NCBI GenBank assembly: GCA_036873135.1
Contig: JAPTYO010000013.1
Span: 22,441,901 to 22,505,900, forward strand
Direction: 5' to 3'
Origin: Clarkia xantiana subsp. parviflora
Taxonomy: Eukaryota; Streptophyta; Magnoliopsida; Myrtales; Onagraceae
DNA: 64,000 bases
Shown here: positions 54,967-64,000 of the stretch, one piece after another
How positions within the stretch are numbered: the first letter of the stretch is position 1
Layout: the number at the start of each line of letters is the position of its first letter
Program-made: the position numbers and the translations under genes
The notes under the pieces: model-generated
Database searches by the model: none
Seen by the model: only the letters and a program-made list of their open reading frames with translations
Told to the model about the DNA's origin: nothing

Positions 54967-55694
54967 CTAGGGTTGTGTGTTATCCCTCAACGAAGTGTAT
55001 GTCCATGCACCTTGCGATGCTTGGTGTTGTATTGGAGGCACAGATTGTTGCATTCCCATTAGGAGTGGCACTTGCTCTTTCCTTCCTTGATTTTCACGAT
55101 GCCCTGTTGGAGGGCATGTGTGTTGCTCTTCCTGTGGGTACTGCTCTGCCTGCGAATGTCGCTCTGCTTGTGTATATTGCCTCTCTTCCCTGTTCCTTAA
55201 TGCCTCTCTATAGGCTAATAACTCTTCTAATGCATTCATGAATCTTGGAGTCACTCTTTGTGCTCCTTGCGAATACATAGGCCTTGTATTGGTTGTATGA
55301 GCTCGGTTGTTGTTCCCAAGCATGCCTTCTGCTGGCAGTCCATAAGGATACTCTTGAGAGTGTGCTCCATAATGGTACCCCTGAGGAGGTGCCGTGTATT
55401 GGTATCATTGGGATGGCACTCCTTGTTGCACATCTTCCACCTGTGGTCGTCGAGCCATTGGGGTCGAGGCAGTGGAAGACTCACCCCCAGCTGGGTGTGA
55501 TGGTCCTCCTTGGTGGTTTGCCTGAGATACTTATGGGGTTGTCTGACTTGCAGGGGGTATAGGCTGCTCCTGGGGGTTATGTTTTCTTGCCGGGGGTACT
55601 GGCTATCATGGTGGATCTGCAGGCTGTCCTCCTTGATTGTTTGGCATGTTGCCCCCGGAGGACGGTTGCCCCTTGATGGTAGACGGTTCGTCAT
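54967..55694 (-). pseudogene. Gag N-terminal region of Element 3, frameshifted
   Basis: Minus-strand frames at 55251-55694 and 54967-55323 overlap and together read as one Gln/Pro/Thr-rich N-terminus followed by VTPRFMNALEELLAYREALR and a Gln/Glu-rich stretch (ERHSQAEQYPQEEQ). The VTP-x-(M/F)M block is shared with Elements 1 and 2. A frameshift lies near 55290-55330. The core Gag domain is absent. Confidence 0.55.
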
Positions 55695-55745
55695 TGCTCT
55701 CGTGATAGCCAGGCTTTTTGTTTAAAAACCACGGACGGCGCCAAG

Positions 55746-56487
55746 TGTTAAGACGTGTCCCTCGGGTTGATGATTTTCTGACCCAAGTGGCACTTCTCAC
55801 GGGTTATTCTCTCTCTTTCTTGATCCGTCTAGCTTGTCTGTCTGATCCGTTCCTTCGCTTCCTGTTGACCTGCACAAGGGGCAGTACCGAGCACGGAGAG
55901 GGGGGTGGTGCTCGGTGAACCCTCTCTGATGCTTAAGTAAGTATGAGTTCTCTAGAGAGATAAAATCCTAGAGAGAAGGCAGAGCTAAACATGCACAGAT
56001 GTAAACTTGTTCGAATGAATGGAACTTATGGAGTATATATAGGAAACGGTGTCATTAAGGTGGCTTAATGACATCGTTAATCCCTAAACGCACTTAATTA
56101 ACACATAATGGCAAGATTAAACCCTTAATATCATGGAGAGGTCAGTGGAAAAGTTTAAGTCTGTGCCGGGTAAAAAAGGATGTCGGGGCCCTAGGGGTCA
56201 GACGAGAAATTCGGCTCCCAAAGCTTAGGATCGGGTGGACTTGCCCAGCCCCTTATAGGAGGGGTGGGGCAGCCCACCCGATCCCTCCTAGGAGAGATCG
56301 GGTGAGGCCACCCGATCTCACCTAGGTGAGATTATTGGATGGGCCCAGATGAGTACTTTGGTCCGTCCGGGCCGTTTGCGCTATTGGTGGAGTGTTCGGG
56401 TTAAAGTTTCGATTTACAATCGTAAGCGGGCGGTCAAAATAAGACAATCCGAAGGGAGACAGGTTCAAATTGGGCGTACATCCATCA
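55746..56487 (-). repeat. 5' LTR of Element 3
   Basis: 742 bp with TGTTAAGACG and ACATCCATCA ends. TATA box at about 56033-56042 (minus strand). Same CCTAGG-centred palindromes as the other copy, at about 56230-56335. Confidence 0.94.
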
Positions 56488-56492
56488 AAGAG

Positions 56493-57273
56493 TATTGAAG
56501 AAAAAATGAAAAAATAAATAGGATCCATTTATTTATTTAAAAATATTATCTTAGTTTCTTTTTCCCGATAAATATTACCTTAGTTTAATATATATTTTGT
56601 CCCCTAAAACAACTTTATATGATTTAAAAAAAAAAATTAGATGCTTTATTTAGGATTCATTTACAAATTAATTTTTATTATATTTCAGAAGTGGTTTTAT
56701 GAGTATTTATTTATCCTTATATTTTATGTGGTCATTTTTATAATTTACCTTTAACATTTTTTATTTTCAAATATCATTTTCTCAATTATCATTTTTTTTA
56801 ATATGATATAATCTCCATAATTTTACAGATTTTTTATTATTATTTTTTTTTATCATATTCGTTATAGGTTCTTTTATTACAAAAAGTAAACTTTAGGATG
56901 CAAATAAAAATATAATGATTAAAAGAATATTTGCAAGATGATGTGGTTGCCCCAAGAATGACCTTTCCAATTTCTGTTGCAGTTGGAAATAAAAGTAAAA
57001 ATTCATTTTTAACCTTACATTTTTATTGAAATTACAAATTATACCAACCTAATTTATTAATCACGCGGTTGAATGTTCATTATCAATGTATACATCAGAC
57101 TTCCGACTGTCAAACTCCATATGTGAATGCTGACATGCTCCACGCCAGCTGTCCCAGCTCGCCAATCGTCGCCGCTCACCCGTCGCTCGCCCGCTGCCGC
57201 CCGCTGCCACGCCGCCCTTGCTTTTATAGGTAAATCTAATTGAAAGTGATCATATTTTAATTTAACTTAGAAT
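56493..57273. other. AT-rich intergenic stretch with a short GC-rich patch
   Basis: No gene seen. A GC-rich patch at about 57135-57230 (CGCTCGCCCGCTGCCGCCCG type) stands out sharply from flanks that are mostly A/T. It may be a captured exon scrap, but no frame in it is convincing. Confidence 0.5.
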
Positions 57274-57771
57274 AATAATTTAGGATTACGAACTTAATCA
57301 CAGTCTCAAGTTTGCATCATGTTGCTTTTAGGTGTCCCATGTTTAAATTGTTGCTAATAGGTGTCCGAAATTTCGTTTTCGTTGATTTTTATTGTTTCGT
57401 CCATTTTTTTGTTATATTTGATAGATTCTTTCCAATGACTCCATAAAATTCAACTAAATGAGCGTTTAAAAAAGTGTAAAGAACAAAAAGGCACTTTTGA
57501 TTCCCTTTAACTTATGTCAATAGTGAGTATATACTCTGAAATGAATAATTTATGTAAAATTAAGGTTTGATTTAAGTTAATTCACATAAATTTACATGAA
57601 TTGAATTAAACTCAAATACATCAAACTTAACAGAAAAAGCGGACGAAAAAATAAAAAAACAACGAAAAACGAAACTTGAAACATCAATTAGCAACAATTT
57701 AAACCAGAGACACTTAAAAGTGACATCATGCAGACATGAGGCTGTGATTAGGTTCTTAACCCAATAATTTA
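57274..57771. mobile_element. Mutator-type MITE with perfect 9-bp target duplication
   Basis: 57283-57762 (480 bp) between AATAATTTA copies at 57274-57282 and 57763-57771. Ends: GGATTACGAACTTAATCACAG on the left and, in reverse complement, GGGTTAAGAACCTAATCACA on the right, with inverted similarity continuing for over 150 bp (TTAAATTGTTGCTAAT is shared by both arms). No transposase. Related words link it to the MITE at 10147-10663. Confidence 0.88.
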
Positions 57772-59469
57772 ATATGTTACTTTTACTTTACTATATATTA
57801 AGTTAGTTCCAATGGATTTTACAATATTTAAAAAAAAAACATTAATCATTTATTAAAAAAAATCGTTTGATAATTTATGATTTATTTTTTTCATGTTTAT
57901 TATTATTAATTTGTTAAATATAGATAGCAAAACGGTATATCTGTCAATTTGAGTTTATTCTATTCATTTACCTATAATATCCGTCAACCAAACATTAGAT
58001 TTGGAATTCTCATTTCATATTCTTCATGTCAGCTAATCAACATTATATTAATATTACATATTCCCTATTCTTTATTATATTTTCCACGAACCAAACACGC
58101 TTAGAGCATTTGTAATGGTGGATTCCTAGTTCCTCAAATCAACTGTCAATTCATCAAAGTCGAACTGTTACAGTAAAGTTTACAATAAATTTGGAACAAT
58201 CTCCAATCGTGGATACCAAGTTCCACATGTATATTGAGACCCACATAAGTTTCATACTCCCAATATGAAATGTTTTTTAAAGTATTATATATAATTTAAA
58301 TGATCATGTTTAAATTAAAAAAAATGCAAACATGACTTAACTCATGAGTGATATCCGAGAGATCAAATATTTATTACTGACGTGTGTGGTCATTTCGAAA
58401 CTTGAAACTCGACGTCGTTAGGATTATAGTCAACTTATTTGTCTATTAATTTTTTCTTGAGATGGTAAAAATTAATGCATTTCTAATTCTTGACTCGTAG
58501 TTATACCTTAAATAGTAAAATTAGAAACATAATATTTTTTTTATGCAATAAAAATTCAAAGATATAAAGTAACTATGCGAATGATATCGATTTGAATTTC
58601 TAGATTAAGATACATGTCGGTAAAATTTTAATTTGAAAATTAGAAACGTGATAGATTAAATTTGACTAATTAATAAATAAAATATGGTTAACAGTTATTT
58701 TGGTTCAACATGTTTTGGTCAAGTTGTCATTTAGTGTAACAATTTTTTTTGGCATAGTTTTAGTGCAACATGTTTTTGAAATTTTTTTTTTTTTGTTTGT
58801 AAAATGACGATTTTGACTTCATGTTGTATTTTCTAACACCCTTTCCTTATTAATAATAATAAAATTAAAATATCAAACCACTTGCTTCTGGTGGGTTCAG
58901 TATTCGAACCTCTGAAATGAAAAGTAAAACCCTACTAGAGGGATTAGTTTGGAGACGTAAAGACTACTCGGCTCATTAGTCTGAACTTTTGACCAACCGA
59001 CTTGCTAAAAAATTCAGCTCACCTGCTGCACACACCCCTTGTAATTATAGGGCTATCCAAAAAGGGTTTAACACTCTATAATTGGGGCTAGGTGGATGGT
59101 TGCGAATGATAATGGCATTAATATGTGGGGGATAATTGAGTTAAAGTTGAACCCCTAATATTGTATGTGCAAAGTCCTCTTTTGTCTATGAATATGATGT
59201 AAAGTTAATGATATTTTTCAAAATGAGAATTGAAATTTGAAGACTCTTTTTATTCTCTCGCTGTTGATATTATTGATTCAATTAAAGCATACCAGAAAGT
59301 ATTTTTAACCAATTTCAGAAAATTGTATTTGAAGACTCTTCAGATCAGGGAATTTCACCACTGCCTCGCCTTACGGGGTACTCGTTGGGTCTAAGATTTC
59401 TCCTAATATATTAATTGGAGTATGATCCGGAAGACACCCACTTTTCTGAGGATTTAATATTCTATTGGC
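57772..59469. other. AT-rich intergenic stretch, no gene seen
   Basis: Nothing convincing. A GAGCATTTGTAATGGTGG word at 58106 resembles ends of some plant MITEs, but no partner end was found. 58860-59120 has gene-like base composition and may be decayed element sequence. Confidence 0.4.
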
Positions 59470-60520
59470 TTGATTTTAGGGGTCGGTTAGCCACTTGTTT
59501 GTTTCTAAAACTGTAGAGGATGTAACATCAGTCATTTATGTCATGTGTTCTCCATTGATATTGAAAGTATTGACCATATTGTTAGGGGTTGTGGACCGGC
59601 AAAGCATCCGTGGGAAAACTACCTTATTCCAACGAGCTTTAAGTCTTTCTTGAGCCTGCTTTGGATGAGTGGATTATGTTAATTGCGCTGAAAATGTGAG
59701 GTTTGTGCAGGGCGTGGACGGGAAGACATTATTTTCTTATTATTACCTCTCGAACCTTTGGAAGAATATAATTTTTTTTGTATTTCAGATAACCATTTTT
59801 TTCTAATAATGTGTTTAATATCTCTTTTGCCCAAGCTAAACATTTTCAGAAAACTACTGTACACATTGAAGTTTTGACGCCCCTCACCACCATTCAAGTC
59901 AGATGGCTTCCACCGGATCATGGGTGGAAGAAGGTCAATACAGATGGAGCTTCACATGGTAACAAAGAAAAATCAGACGCAGGGGGATCATTCGTGACTG
60001 CAACGAGAATTTGATCTCTTGTTTTGGTAGGAATTTGGGGGTTGTGAATAGTCTTGTTGCATAACTTTGGGATATCCGAGACTGGATCTTTCTCGCTCTT
60101 AACTTGGGAATTGAGTCATTTTATATTGAGACCAATGATTTAGCTGCTCGACAACTCATCTTGGATAGCTCATCCTCCAACTTAAAACTTATGCCGATTA
60201 CTTTGAATCGTAGGAATTTGTTGCTTTAGCTTAAGAAATATAGACTTAGGCATGTCTATCGGGAAGCCAACTCGGTCGTAGAAGCCATGCTAGGATTGGA
60301 GTCCATTAACAATCAAGTATTATTACACATTGCGTGCCTTCGAGGGAAGCTCGACTTAGTACTCTGAAAGATACTGCGGGTGCCTGCGAGCCCCGATTGA
60401 TTAGATGTCGTGATTAGTGATTGTTAGACTTTTGATTGAACCGATTTGTGTTGAATTGGTTCAACATCCGTCCTAGTGTCATTCCTTTTCTACAAAAGAA
60501 AAAGAGAATAAAAATAGGTA
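59470..60520 (+). pseudogene. LINE ORF2 3' remnant (RT zinc-binding segment and RNase H)
   Basis: Plus-strand pieces in order: RGRLATC, then CNISHLCHVFSIDIESIDH and VRGCGPAKHPW, the spacing of the zinc-binding segment that follows plant LINE RT; then VRWLPPDHGWKKVNTDGASH, the start of the plant RVT_3-type RNase H (the D of NTDGA is the first catalytic Asp), NLGIESFYIETNDLAA, and near the end RLRHVYREANSVVEAMLGL. Several stops and frameshifts separate the pieces. The end near 60490-60520 is A-rich (AAAAGAAAAAGAGAATAAAA), compatible with a LINE tail. No target duplication was identified. Confidence 0.75.
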
Positions 60521-61592
60521 CTTTTTTTTAAAAATAAATATAAACAAAATTTGAAGAAACATGTAAATCTTTTTATATCAAAATTAGAGAATAATTTTTT
60601 TTTACAAAAAAAATAGAATAATTATAATTTTTTTTAAACATGAAATTTAAAAAATAATTAAATTAGAAAAAGTAAGAAAAATTGTAAATATACTTTAAAA
60701 GTAGGGAAAAATAGTATTTGATAATACACGTATAACTGTTCGTTGCCGTTAACGTGTCACCAGGAGACTCACGCTTACACACTTTAATTAGATACTTGTT
60801 AGTAAATCAATTTAGCGTATTAACAATGTGTTTTTACTAATGATTTCAAGCACACGTAAATTATAAATTTATTATATGTCATTGTAAAAAAAAAAAGCAA
60901 TGTATTATAAATAAAATATCTTCATTTCATAAGATAATATAACATAACAAGTGAATTAAATGGAAATACATATGCATTAAATTAAATTAAAATAATATTT
61001 TTAGTAAAAAATTGTCTATATTCAATACTATCATTTATAATATTTTAAAATTGAGGGTCGTGCCACATTGCGAAATATAAATATAAATTGAGTCTAGAAA
61101 CTTTGAATTTGATTTGAAGTTAAAATATAGTCATTTCAGTTAATGTTATTATTTAATTTACTTAATATTAAAAATGACTAATAACGACTTGTATCATTAT
61201 CATACTTAATTAAACAAAATTATATATATGTATATTTAATCAAAGAGAGAAGCAAACAATTAAGTAAAACAATATTAAAAAGTTGACACCAACATGAGTT
61301 AACGATGTGAGTTCTAATTTCTAACTTCTAGGAACTTTATCACTTCTTTCTCCACACGATAATGAAAAAACAGTAATATTTGTAATTCTAATCTCACATA
61401 GTGGCGTCCGGTGACAACTATTGAAAATAGCAACTCCCATAAAATGTCGAGTTCCTATTTAATCATTACTACTAAAAGCAAATATTAAACGACCTTAGAA
61501 ACATTAAACGACCTTAGAAATTAAGAATTGAGTAGAATGATAAATTTATAAGATGGAGCTAGAGCTACTATTACAGTGCTGTTAAAGAGCAA
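60521..61592. other. AT-rich region upstream of the UGT gene
   Basis: No coding frame. Includes a direct repeat of ACATTAAACGACCTTAGAAA-like words at 61480-61520 and general AT richness. Probably holds the proximal promoter of the downstream gene, but no specific motif other than the TATA box could be assigned. Confidence 0.5.
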
Positions 61593-61600
61593 CTATAAAT
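61593..61600 (+). promoter_or_regulatory. TATA box of the UGT gene
   Basis: CTATAAAT, 51-58 bp before the ATG at 61651. This predicts transcription starting near 61625 and a short leader of about 25 bases. Position and wording fit plant TATA boxes; not demonstrated. Confidence 0.6.
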
Positions 61601-61650
61601 TGATGCCCTTAAAGAACAATTTGGATCATCACCAAACAAAGAAATAAGAG

Positions 61651-63736
61651 ATGGGTGAGGTAGGAGAGATTGTGAAGAATGGGTATAGACTAGTCCTCTT
61701 GCCTTTGCCTCTTCAAGGCCACATGAACTCCATGCTTCAATTAGCACAGATTCTCTTCTCTCAGGGTTTCTCCATCACTATTCTTCACACCACCTTCAAC
61801 TCTCCACCCCCCTCAAACTTCCCACACTTCACCTTCCATTCTATTTCCGACCATTTGCTCGAAACCGAAGCTTCCACATCCGATGTCATTGCGCTTCTAT
61901 CGGTTATCAACATCAAATGCGTGGAACCAATTCGAGAATGTTTGTCTAGGTTTTTGGTTCCACCATCTAATTCTAGTGATGTTGGTAGTGTCTCGAGGGA
62001 TCTGGTTCGGATCGCCTGTCTGATAACCGACTCTGTGTGGTACTGCACTGCCGAAATCGCTAAGGAGTTTAAGATCGCGAGAGTTGAGCTTCGGACGACA
62101 AGTATCTCCTCTTTTCGCGCATTCTCGGCTTTGTTGGATTTAAAAGAGAAGGGTTGCAATTTCCCTATGCAGCCTTTGCAAGGTACTTACTAGCTAGGGT
62201 TTAATGACAATTATTACTAGATAGTAGATACCATGAAGGGGTCTATTCATTATCTAAGTAGTTAATCACTTCAAAACGCCAAAAATCAAAGCAGATCCGA
62301 ATCAATTAAAGTCACACATAACGTGTATTTAGAAATTCTAGAACAGAACTTTAATTAGGTTCATAATTTTCTGATTTTTTCCTATTTTATATATATGTAG
62401 TTTTTATTCTAATATATAACTTATAAAACTCATTAAAAATCAGATTTTTTACTTATTGTATAAATTGAAATAGAAACTATAGGTAGTAAATTTTTAGTGC
62501 ATTCGTTAGTTGACCGTTAGATTTAACTATTAAGTAGCATGTGCCTTATAGGTTACCAACCCTCTAATTTTAATTGTTTTCAGCTCATCCCTATTTTTTA
62601 TTAGTAATTTACAAATTAATTCTTAAAAATTTCAATCGGACTACCCTAAGTCCAATTGACTAGCCAGATCCGACCCATTAAAAATACGGTTTTTATTCAA
62701 ACATAACTTATCAACCTCATTAAAAATCGAATTTTTTACATGGTTTATGTATAAACTACACTTTTATATATGTATTCATATTAAGAAAAGTTACAGCTCT
62801 CTCCATATGTTTATGCTAGAGGAGAAATTACTACAAGATCATCCCTTGAAGGAGCTTTGGCCACTTACCCTAAAGGACCTACCTTATCTCGAGACGAAGA
62901 ACCCGACCAACTTCTACGAGGTGCTCGAAAACATGACCAAATCAGTGAAGGCCGCCTCAGCGGTCGTGGTGAACTCCTCCGAAGAACTCGAAGCCGGCCA
63001 TCTGACCTACTATAACGGGACCCACGTTCCCGTACCGGTCTTCCCTATCGGGCCATTTCACAAGCACTTTCCATCGACTTCTAGCAGCTTCCTTGAGCAT
63101 GACCGAAGCTCGATCGAATGGCTCGACAAGCAAGCCGATAAATCGGTTCTTTACGTAAGCTTCGGCAGCATTGCCTCAATGAGCCAATCGCAATTTCAAG
63201 ACATAGCTTCGGTCTTAGCCGATAGTGGGTTCCCTTTTTTATGGGTCGTGAGGCCGGGTGGGTTGCGTGGTTCGGTTCCGGAAGGGATGATGGACTCGCT
63301 GACTAGGATTGGACGCATCGTGAGTTGGGCCCCGCAAGCCGAGATGCTATCCCATCGAGCCGTTGCGGGGTTTTGGAGTCACTGCGGGTGGAACTCGACT
63401 CTCGAGAGTGTGTGCGAAGGGGTGCCAATGATATGCAGCCCCTTCTTTGGGGACCAAAAAGTGAATGCTTGTTACATTAGTAGGTTTTGGAAGGTAGGGT
63501 TATACTTGGATTTTGGAAAGGGGAAGGGAGAAATGAAGAGTGTAATAAGAAGATTAATGGTAGATGAGGAGGGAGAGGGGATGAGGGAGAGGATGAGAAA
63601 GTTGAAGGACCAAGTTGAGCTTTGTTACAAACCAGGGGGCTCCTCGTACAAAGCTCTTCGAAGCTTAATTAACCTTTTGGTTTCGGTGGATGCAGTGAGT
63701 AGTGAGTCTTGTCATGATCTTCAGAGTGTCGGTTAA
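61651..63736 (+). CDS. UDP-glycosyltransferase, family 1, UGT76-like, two exons (482 aa)
   Basis: Transfers a sugar from a UDP-sugar to a small molecule such as a terpenoid, flavonoid, cytokinin or hormone; cytosolic, no signal peptide. Exon 1 is 61651-62182, exon 2 is 62820-63736; the 637-bp intron (GTACTT...GCTAG) is phase 1, and joining gives ...MQPLQEEKLLQDHPLKELWP. The N-terminus has LPLPLQGHMNSML with the catalytic His at 24 and a likely partner Asp at 127 (LITDSVWYC). SFGS occurs at 291-294. The 44-residue PSPG sugar-donor signature spans residues 347-390, starting WAPQ, with HCGWNS and ending DQ; the final Gln is usually linked to UDP-glucose use. The segment LTLKDLPYLETKNPTNFYE resembles UGT76 members, whose intron lies at about this place. 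Alternative acceptor CAG at 62796 would hit a stop. Length is normal and there are no breaks. Acceptor substrate cannot be predicted. Confidence 0.93.
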
Positions 63737-63853
63737 GGGTTTGTCAATGATCTCTGCTCGTGGGACCAGAAAGCTAGTAAATGCTTAGGGTTTATGCACC
63801 CTAGCTAACTTATTATTTTTATTTTTAAAACACACCCCTAAAATCCGGGGATG

Positions 63854-63859
63854 AATAAA
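63854..63859 (+). terminator. Candidate polyadenylation signal of the UGT gene
   Basis: AATAAA 118 bp after the stop codon, in an AT-rich 3' flank. Fits a near-upstream element; no cleavage site can be located by eye. The stretch from 63737 to 64000 is otherwise without features. Confidence 0.5.
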
Positions 63860-64000
63860 TATATGCACTCCAAAGATGGTATCGAGTTGAACTCATATGA
63901 TATAGTCTCGTAGGGATAAAAAATCTTTTGGGCACCTTTATAAAGTTATGTTTTGTTATGCTGCATTTTTCTTTTACTTTTATACGCACCTAATTTTTGC

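Larger units (their letters stand above)
46774..56487 (-). mobile_element. Element 3: non-autonomous Ty3/gypsy-like LTR retrotransposon
   Basis: LTRs at 46774-47515 and 55746-56487 (742 bp each), 5-bp duplications AAGAG at 46769-46773 and 56488-56492. The primer site (minus strand CTTGGCGCCGTCCGTGGTT, about 55731-55749, including the last LTR-side bases) is at the right and the polypurine tract (GACTCGGGGGCACG) at the left, so it reads on the minus strand. In element order: gag N-terminal region, a long stretch without recognisable coding, a 34-bp hairpin array, an opposite-strand gene, and a duplicated LTR/polypurine-tract segment. No RT or integrase seen. By eye the LTRs differ at roughly 35-40 places, so this insertion is clearly older than Element 1. 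Confidence 0.92.

Noticed and set aside
58100..58400. hAT-type MITE suggested by GAGCATTTGTAATGG at 58106
   Set aside because: No matching inverted end or 8-bp duplication could be found.
62790..62819. Alternative UGT acceptor TTACAG at 62796
   Set aside because: Joining there in the exon 1 phase runs into a TAG within eight codons, while the CTAG acceptor at 62819 restores the family sequence.

Overview
The window looks like plant nuclear DNA, most likely from a flowering plant. The evidence is one intron-containing family-1 UDP-glycosyltransferase gene at the right edge, Ty1/copia and Ty3/gypsy (Tat-type, dual RNase H) retrotransposons, Mutator-type MITEs and a LINE 3' remnant. No tRNA, rRNA or CRISPR feature was seen. 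The species cannot be read from the sequence. Roughly nine tenths of the window is transposable-element DNA, much of it nested.

Layout. 1-6103: degenerate copia-type (initiator-Met primer site) non-autonomous elements, with two LTR pieces placed back to back and internal arms running outward in opposite directions. 6104-10085: a Tat-lineage gypsy pol remnant (protease, RT, RNase H, second RNase H, integrase) with one LTR, minus strand. 10147-10663: a MITE with a perfect 9-bp target duplication. 10930-14175: a broken copia pol. 14176-18109: a second copy of the copia-type non-autonomous element with a complete LTR. 19325-27490: Element 1, a complete LTR element with GGAAA target duplications and LTRs that differ, by eye, only in a G run. 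28364-44675: Element 2, older, interrupted at 33709-39307 by an apparently intact copia element (TSD GAGGC, two identical 230-bp LTRs, one 1468-aa polyprotein). 45346-45856: a degenerate MITE. 46774-56487: Element 3 (TSD AAGAG). 57283-57762: another MITE. 59470-60520: LINE remnant. 61651-63736: the UGT gene.

Elements 1, 2 and 3 share one plan although their LTRs differ: LTR, primer site, a gag N-terminal region with a common motif, hairpin-rich tandem arrays, a gene on the opposite strand, polypurine tract, LTR. None keeps a recognisable RT or integrase, so they would need pol in trans; the Tat remnant at 6104-9400 shows what such a donor pol looks like. The opposite-strand gene has introns at matching places and in the same phase in Elements 1 and 2, with an eroded counterpart in Element 3. 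In Element 2 it also appears to have its own TATA box and leader exon. Every LTR group of this TGATGGAT-ended type carries its own palindrome cluster in U3. The strongest candidates for something under-described are this conserved antisense gene, the U3 palindrome cassettes, and a tandem array in Element 3 whose hairpin stems vary in a compensatory way.

All readings were made by eye. Similarity statements are estimates, and family names rest on motifs rather than database searches.
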